From: Stercorarius parasiticus
Lineage: Eukaryota > Chordata > Aves > Charadriiformes > Stercorariidae
Reading direction: 5' to 3'
Assembly: GCA_013396915.1 (NCBI GenBank)
Contig: VWZL01002213.1
Location: 391,348 to 455,347, forward strand
DNA length: 64,000 bases
Shown here: one piece after another, positions 60,301 to 64,000 of the stretch
How the letters are laid out: the number at the start of each line of letters is the position of its first letter
How positions within the stretch are numbered: position 1 is the first letter of the stretch
Translations under genes and position numbers: made by a program
The notes under the pieces: model-generated
What the model saw: the letters and a program-made list of their open reading frames with translations, nothing else
The model's database searches: none
Told to the model about the DNA's origin: nothing

Positions 60301-62030
60301 TAACACAGCTATGTATTATTTATTTATAAATATATATAAAATAAGACCAGTTTAGAAAATGGTATGAAATTTTTTTTTAAGTAAAAGGTGGTAACTTCTT
60401 AGTAAGTAGAATTACAGTCAAAATATCCTCACTTTTAAACAGTTCTGAATGGTCATAATATAAGTAGGGAACACTAAGGAAAAATAGCGCTGAGGCACTG
60501 TACAGATTTTGTTTAAATATTTTCTAGACCACCACACTCATCAGTGACTCACTGTAAATATTACTTTTTTCAAAAGTTAGCAATAGATTACAGGTAGATA
60601 CATTCAGACAAACATTATTTCGTTTGATGATGAGAATAGTGAGGAGGAGGAGGATCATCTTATTTTCTGCTTCAAAAGAACTATAAATACCAAACAACTA
60701 GTAAAGAACAGATATGCCTGCTCAATGGATATGTGGAAACTGCTACTGCTTACAGAGGGAAGGACTAGCTTTAGTTAATGAGGCATTTTGGTTCAGCCAA
60801 CTACTTATAATGGAAATGGACTACGCCTTCATTTTATTCAGCCACCAGAACCAGAACAGAAACAGCTCCTCTTCTATTCATGTCTGTCCAGTGCTAATCT
60901 CTAGTCTCAAAGGCATCACGGTGTTGTGTACAGGAAATATCCTTTGTGAGTCCAAAGGTAAGAGAGGACAAAGCTAAAGTCTGGTCCTCACCCCTTGCCA
61001 GCTATTAGCAACAGCTGGTAAGAGAGTTGAATTCTGCACTCTGAGACATGTTGCTGGCAACCTGCATTTCACTCCCAATTCAGAAGAGAAGCATGGATGG
61101 AAACCTGCCTCAGAATTTCTGATTACATGTGTTTTCACCCGAGTTAGGGCAGCACAACTGGCGTATGATGTTTACACTTATTTGAACACAGTCTGCTATT
61201 TTTAAGACTGTTGGCTGAAAGGGTTAAACTGATATACTGTAGCATTTTGGGGCCAGACTTGTTTTTAAGATACAGCCCCTCCTGAGGTCTCCGGAAGCTA
61301 CAGACACAGCCTACGCTTTGAGTTTGTAAGGCATTATCCAAATAATTTCACTCAAGATTATGCAGAGAATTAAACTCATCCTTCTCAGAATTTCAGTGGT
61401 TATGTCTTGGGCCAGAGTTTGTAAGTGTCCTACAAATCAGTTTTTAACAATAAGCATCTTTCTTGTGGAAGTACGCATGAATTTTACCCAGATGCAAACC
61501 AACGCAAATACCAGTTGGTAAACAGTTTGCATGGTTAGCAAGATCTTAAAAGGAGTATTTCACCAACAGTGCAAACATCCTCACTTGCAGACACTTCTCT
61601 GCCTGATCGTCAAAGACTGCTATACTTTATCTCTCAGTATAGCGTGATCACACACATTTTAGAAATGCCCAATAAGATAAATGTATCATTTCTGAATGTA
61701 ATCAAGAGGGAACAGTCATCGCTTATCCCTCAGCTGCTGCTCAAATACATACTGTCAGCTGTCATGATTTGGAACAGAACTATCCTGCATCAGGACCAAC
61801 AGGGAAATATCGCTGGGATGTTTTGCAATTACCTCACTCTGTAGTTTGTATGCATTCTTGGCACACCGCAATCTCACATCATCAGTCAAAGAAGTGTACT
61901 GGTGTAGCAGCTGTCTGTATTCTTGTTCACTGACCAAAGACTGGGCTTTCCTGGCATGTACCAAGTTGATCATATCCAGTGGCAGGTGGAAGTGAGTCTT
62001 TGTATCCTCAAAACCTTGCTTATATTTCAC
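48223..62030 (-). CDS. NRAP: NRAP, nebulin-related anchoring protein (C-terminal 636 residues; 5' part outside window)
   Basis: NRAP is a striated-muscle protein that links actin filaments to membrane complexes at intercalated discs and myotendinous junctions; its repeats bind actin and, in mammals, vinculin and filamin. Thirteen coding exons are present, in transcript order: 62030-61833, 59981-59877, 58840-58742, 57949-57845, 57481-57374, 55707-55396, 53468-53364, 52678-52580, 52463-52359, 50792-50685, 50043-49732, 49481-49329 and 48324-48223. All introns are phase 0 and nearly all cut the nebulin motif as S-D/E|x-x-Y-K/R. Exon sizes cycle 312-105-99-105-108 bases, a seven-module, 243-residue super-repeat. 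The marker WLRGIGW or FMKGVGW occurs once per cycle. The N-terminal LIM domain and earlier repeats must lie beyond 64,000. No frame breaks were seen. Confidence 0.97.
49329..49481 (-). CDS. NRAP: NRAP nebulin exon with WLRGIGW marker
   Basis: This exon encodes 51 residues from VKYKSDLNWLRGIGW to QYRPGV. Its first 35 codons match the 105-base marker exons of the two upstream super-repeats. The extra 16 codons (after AYIREM) are unique to this last unit. Acceptor is TTCTCCCAG, donor GTT|GTAAGT. In mammals the matching segment closes the repeat array. Confidence 0.96.
49732..50043 (-). CDS. NRAP: NRAP 312-base nebulin exon (last full three-module exon)
   Basis: This exon encodes 104 residues starting YKYREAFLRD, with internal LQSDNQYRSGY and LASNVNYR module starts and ending YKLQSD. 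It covers three nebulin modules, equivalent to the 312-base exon at 55,396. Acceptor TTCCCGTAG, donor GAT|GTAAGT. Confidence 0.97.
50685..50792 (-). CDS. NRAP: NRAP 108-base nebulin module exon
   Basis: The 36 residues KFYKTSWEQTRASGYDF...ASREIASD form one module. Its equivalent one super-repeat earlier is 57,374-57,481. Acceptor TTCAACACAG, donor GAT|GTAAGA. Confidence 0.97.
52359..52463 (-). CDS. NRAP: NRAP 105-base nebulin module exon (RLYK type)
   Basis: The 35 residues run RLYKAGDPEARHRYTLPPDH to LHLSD. The YTLPPDHPDF segment is typical of this position, and the equivalent exon is 57,845-57,949. Acceptor GACTCCACAG, donor GAT|GTAAGT. Confidence 0.96.
52580..52678 (-). CDS. NRAP: NRAP 99-base nebulin module exon
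   Basis: The 33 residues run IKYRQKPESLKFTAVVDSPD to YLQCSD, with the conserved DSPDLIHAK core. The equivalent exon is 58,742-58,840. Acceptor CCCTCTCAG, donor GAC|GTAGGT. Confidence 0.96.
53364..53468 (-). CDS. NRAP: NRAP 105-base marker exon (FMKGVGW)
   Basis: The 35 residues start HRYKSDLNFMKGVGW and end GELISE. The FMKGVGW motif is the once-per-super-repeat signature of nebulin-family proteins. Acceptor TTTTTAACAG, donor GAG|GTAACT. Confidence 0.97.
55396..55707 (-). CDS. NRAP: NRAP 312-base nebulin exon (three modules)
   Basis: The 104 residues start YKYKHNFVMERGKHIGARSV, contain LQSEQEYKKG and DMVNIVHARKAQALASDQDY, and end AHMLQSE. The last 66 residues align with the separate 198-base exon at 61,833-62,030. 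So the same three-module block is one exon here and, at least in part, a separate exon in the preceding unit. Acceptor TTATTTTTAG, donor GAG|GTAAAG. Confidence 0.97.
56290..56525 (+). repeat. Probable MIR-like ancient SINE remnant
   Basis: GAAATGGGATAATAACAC, then GGGGATTAAATTACAGTAGC and TTTATAAAGTACTTCCAAGA strongly recall the MIR core and 3' region (GGGATAATAA ... GAGGATTAAATGAG ... GTAAAGCGCTT). GGGCCAAATTCAGATCTG follows at 56,464. Such remnants are rare but present in bird genomes and date from early amniotes. The match is from memory and not from a search. Confidence 0.5.
57374..57481 (-). CDS. NRAP: NRAP 108-base nebulin module exon
   Basis: The 36 residues run AKYRESWHNLRAQGYKL to ASREIASD. 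It is the counterpart of the exon at 50,685. Acceptor CTACTTTAG, donor GAT|GTGAGT. Confidence 0.97.
57845..57949 (-). CDS. NRAP: NRAP 105-base nebulin module exon (RLYK type)
   Basis: The 35 residues run RLYKAAGEDSQHHYTPTLGL to AANLSD. It is the counterpart of 52,359-52,463. Acceptor CTCCTTCCTAG, donor GAT|GTAAGA. Confidence 0.96.
58742..58840 (-). CDS. NRAP: NRAP 99-base nebulin module exon
   Basis: The 33 residues run SKYRQQPHSFKYTSVTDSPG to MIANE, with the DSPGLLHAK core. It is the counterpart of 52,580-52,678. Acceptor GTGAACTCAG, donor GAG|GTAGGC. Confidence 0.96.
59877..59981 (-). CDS. NRAP: NRAP 105-base marker exon (FMRGVGC)
   Basis: The 35 residues start NLYRSDMNFMRGVGC and end SELISE. 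It occupies the position of the WLRGIGW or FMKGVGW marker, but the final tryptophan is cysteine here. Acceptor TTTCCTTAG, donor GAG|GTAACA. Confidence 0.96.
59982..61832 (-). other. NRAP intron 59982-61832
   Basis: This 1.85 kb AT-rich intron has a TATATA-rich patch near 60,283-60,345. No coding sequence or recognised transposon was seen. Confidence 0.7.
61833..62030 (-). CDS. NRAP: NRAP 198-base nebulin exon (most 5' exon in the window)
   Basis: The 66 residues run VKYKQGFEDTKTHFHLPLDM to AYKLQSE, including INLVHARKAQSLVSEQEY. It corresponds to the last 66 residues of the 312-base exons. The missing 38-residue first module should be a separate 114-base exon further upstream, which I could not find below 64,000. 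Acceptor GATTTGATAG, donor GAG|GTAATT. Confidence 0.97.
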
Positions 62031-63158
62031 CTATCAAATCAAAAACAGATCACATAGATATCACAACATGGTAATTAGAATTCAAGTTTTGATCAGAAGA
62101 GATATTGTCTGTATTTCTTCCATTTTCCAGCATAAATTATGCTTTTTAAAAGTAAGTTTCCTAACAAGTTTAACTATACTGTGAATGATCAATACTTATA
62201 ATTAGAATATGTGGCAGTCTATTCTTCATCAAAACAGTAGCCATCTACATTATATTCAATTAGGCTGAGACATTATTTATATTTTTTTTTATTAAAACTG
62301 GATACATTGAATCTGTAAACCTAGCAAACTGATAAATGAATTCTTAATGCACTGCATTTCTAGCAAGCACAACAAAAAGGTGAAGCTACTGCCTGAGGAT
62401 AAAATGCAAACAGCCATAGTTACATTAGAATTAGTACAAATGCTCACTCAAAATATTTGCTGGTCTTTATTGATTTGGCCAGTTTCATTTCACAGTTTTA
62501 AATGTTATTTGTAGTGCTGAGGTTTTTTCACTTCTTGTCTCCATCCAGGAAAAGAAGGCATAGAAATCTTCAAAGAACTTTTTTTTGCATGACATTTCCC
62601 TATCAGATTATGCAAATTTGAGATGTTCAGGCTGTTCATCCAGATAATGAACATCCAGAGTTATTGATGATCACCAAACTGACTTAGACTAACCTGACAG
62701 ATGGATGAATTCTTCAGACACTTATTGTTACCTGTATCAGTCTAAGCATACCATCACACAAGAAAGAATCCCAGTACAAGCCCAGCACTCACTGAAATCC
62801 ATGAACTCTCCCATCTATATCCACAGTCAGGCTCGTTATGGACAGTTTTGGTAAGAAAATAAATAGTTCTTAGATTATTTATGCGCTTAAAGTCAGCCAA
62901 GTATTTCACTGCTTTCTGGCTCAAGCCACAGTATTCAATATGCACTGAACAGTTACAAATGTTATAGACAATGAACAAATGATGTAATTCTTAGCATATC
63001 CCAAGACCAAGTGGGAACCACTCCCCTAGCAAAAAAGTCCAACTTGAAATTCCATAAACTCATTCATCCTTTAGTCATTCAGGAAAAGAGCAAATTGAAA
63101 TTTATCTCTGAATAACTCTGTATCTCTACCAAATTTAATTTACTTCTGTACAAAGACC
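62031..63158 (-). other. Start of the next NRAP intron, no exon seen
   Basis: I searched for the expected 114-base module exon ending in LQSD or LQSE before a GT donor and did not find it. The sequence is AT-rich without recognisable repeats until the CR1 begins. Confidence 0.6.
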
Positions 63159-64000
63159 AAAGTCATGGCAGTCGGGTGAAGTCTCTGGTGACTGGGAAAA
63201 GGGAAATATTGCACCCATTTTAAAAAAGGGTAGAAAGGAGGACCCTGTGAACTACCGACCTGTCAGCCAATCAGTGCCTGGGAAGATCATGGAATAGATC
63301 CTCCTAGAAGCTATGCTAAGGCACATGGAAGACAGGGAGGTGATTAGAGACAGCCAGCATGGCTTCACCAAGGACAAGTCCTGCCTGACCTACTTAGTGG
63401 CCTTCTATGATGGAGCAACTCCACCAGCGGACAAGGGGAGAGCTATGGATGTCATCTATCTGGAATTCTGCAAGGCCTTTGACACGATCCCCCACAACGT
63501 CCTTCTCTCTAAATTGGAGAGATATGGATTCGATGGGTGGACCGTTCGGTGGATGAGGAATTGGTTGAATGGTTGCATCCAGAGGGTAGTGGTCAACCGC
63601 TCAATGTCCAGATGGAGATCGGTGACAAGTGGTGTCCCTCGGGGGTCCATATGGGGACTAGTACTGTTCAATATCTTCATCATTGACATAGACAGTGGGA
63701 TCAAGGGCACCCTCAGCAAGTTTGAGGATGACACCAAGATGAGGAGTAGTGCAGTTGACATGCCTGAGGGACAGGATGCCATCCAGAGCGACCTAGACAA
63801 GCTCAAGAAGTGGGTCTGTGTGAATCTCATGAGGTTCAACAAGGCCAAGAGCAAGGTCCTGCACCTGGGTTGGGGCAACCCCCGGTATCAATACAGGCTG
63901 GAGGATGAAGGCAATGAGAGTAGCCCTGCCAAGAATGACTTGGGGGTACTGGTAGATGAAAAGCTGGATGTAAGCCAACAATGTACACTCACAGCCCAGA
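63159..64000 (+). mobile_element. CR1 LINE reverse-transcriptase fragment (runs off the window)
   Basis: This is an internal CR1 ORF2 segment in an NRAP intron, antisense to NRAP. It starts abruptly near 63,159, and [15 protein letters not shown] is followed by an in-frame TAG (63,295-63,297). The frame is then open from 63,298 to the window end, with [22 protein letters not shown] (RT motif A with the catalytic aspartate), GVPRGS (normally GVPQGS) and FEDD (RT motif C, normally FADD or YADD). The stop and the altered motifs show a dead copy. Its 3' end lies beyond the window. Confidence 0.95.

Noticed and set aside
62690..62800. Possible upstream NRAP exon ending at a GTAAC donor
   Set aside because: The would-be coding sequence (ending LRLIQ) has no SDxxYK pattern or nebulin-like residues and no matching acceptor at the expected 114-base distance.
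1..64000. CRISPR arrays, tRNA or rRNA genes, bacterial operons, integrated viral genes
   Set aside because: None was recognised on either strand. The window reads as ordinary bird chromosomal DNA with two muscle and plasma protein genes and CR1 repeats.

Overview
This window is vertebrate nuclear DNA, almost certainly from a bird. The case for a bird is five CR1 retroposon copies, four of them ending in the family's ATTCTATGATTCTATG-type 3' tail, together with compact introns. There are no bacterial features. Coding sequence is split into short exons with GT-AG borders, so open reading frames alone miss most of it. I rebuilt the gene models by following the reading phase across splice sites.

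Layout: bases 1 to about 23,500 contain no gene I can support; they look like intergenic DNA with one CR1 copy (about 15,697-16,366). From 23,657 to 46,629 on the + strand lies a complete 13-exon gene for HABP2 (factor VII-activating protease, a plasma serine protease). It encodes a signal peptide, an acidic tyrosine-rich stretch, three EGF modules, a kringle and a trypsin-like protease domain, 564 residues in all. The phases join cleanly through all 13 exons. The catalytic residues fall at His362, Asp411 and Ser509, which are the positions I recall for the human enzyme. From 48,223 to 62,030 on the - strand lie the last 13 coding exons of NRAP (nebulin-related anchoring protein, a muscle actin-anchoring protein). 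They encode the C-terminal 636 residues; the N-terminal LIM domain and remaining repeats lie beyond base 64,000.

The two genes are tail to tail. Their stop codons are 1.6 kb apart, and their best poly(A) signals are only about 275 bases apart and face each other. The same convergent HABP2-NRAP pair is found at human 10q25, so this is conserved synteny. The genes have no known functional link: one product is made in liver and secreted, the other is a striated-muscle cytoskeletal protein.

Repeats: all five CR1 copies point in the + direction. One ends about 50 bases before the HABP2 exon that carries the catalytic serine. One is a reverse-transcriptase fossil in an NRAP intron with a stop codon and a damaged catalytic box. 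There are also traces of a very old MIR-like element, T-rich tracts, a short GT microsatellite and two ambiguous bases (29,569 and 43,316).

I found no undescribed biological system. The points most worth checking are the tandem splice sites in HABP2, the trypsin-length 220 loop, the exon-level super-repeat of NRAP, the close convergent 3' ends, and candidate non-coding regulatory elements near HABP2 exon 1 and in its introns 1 and 2.
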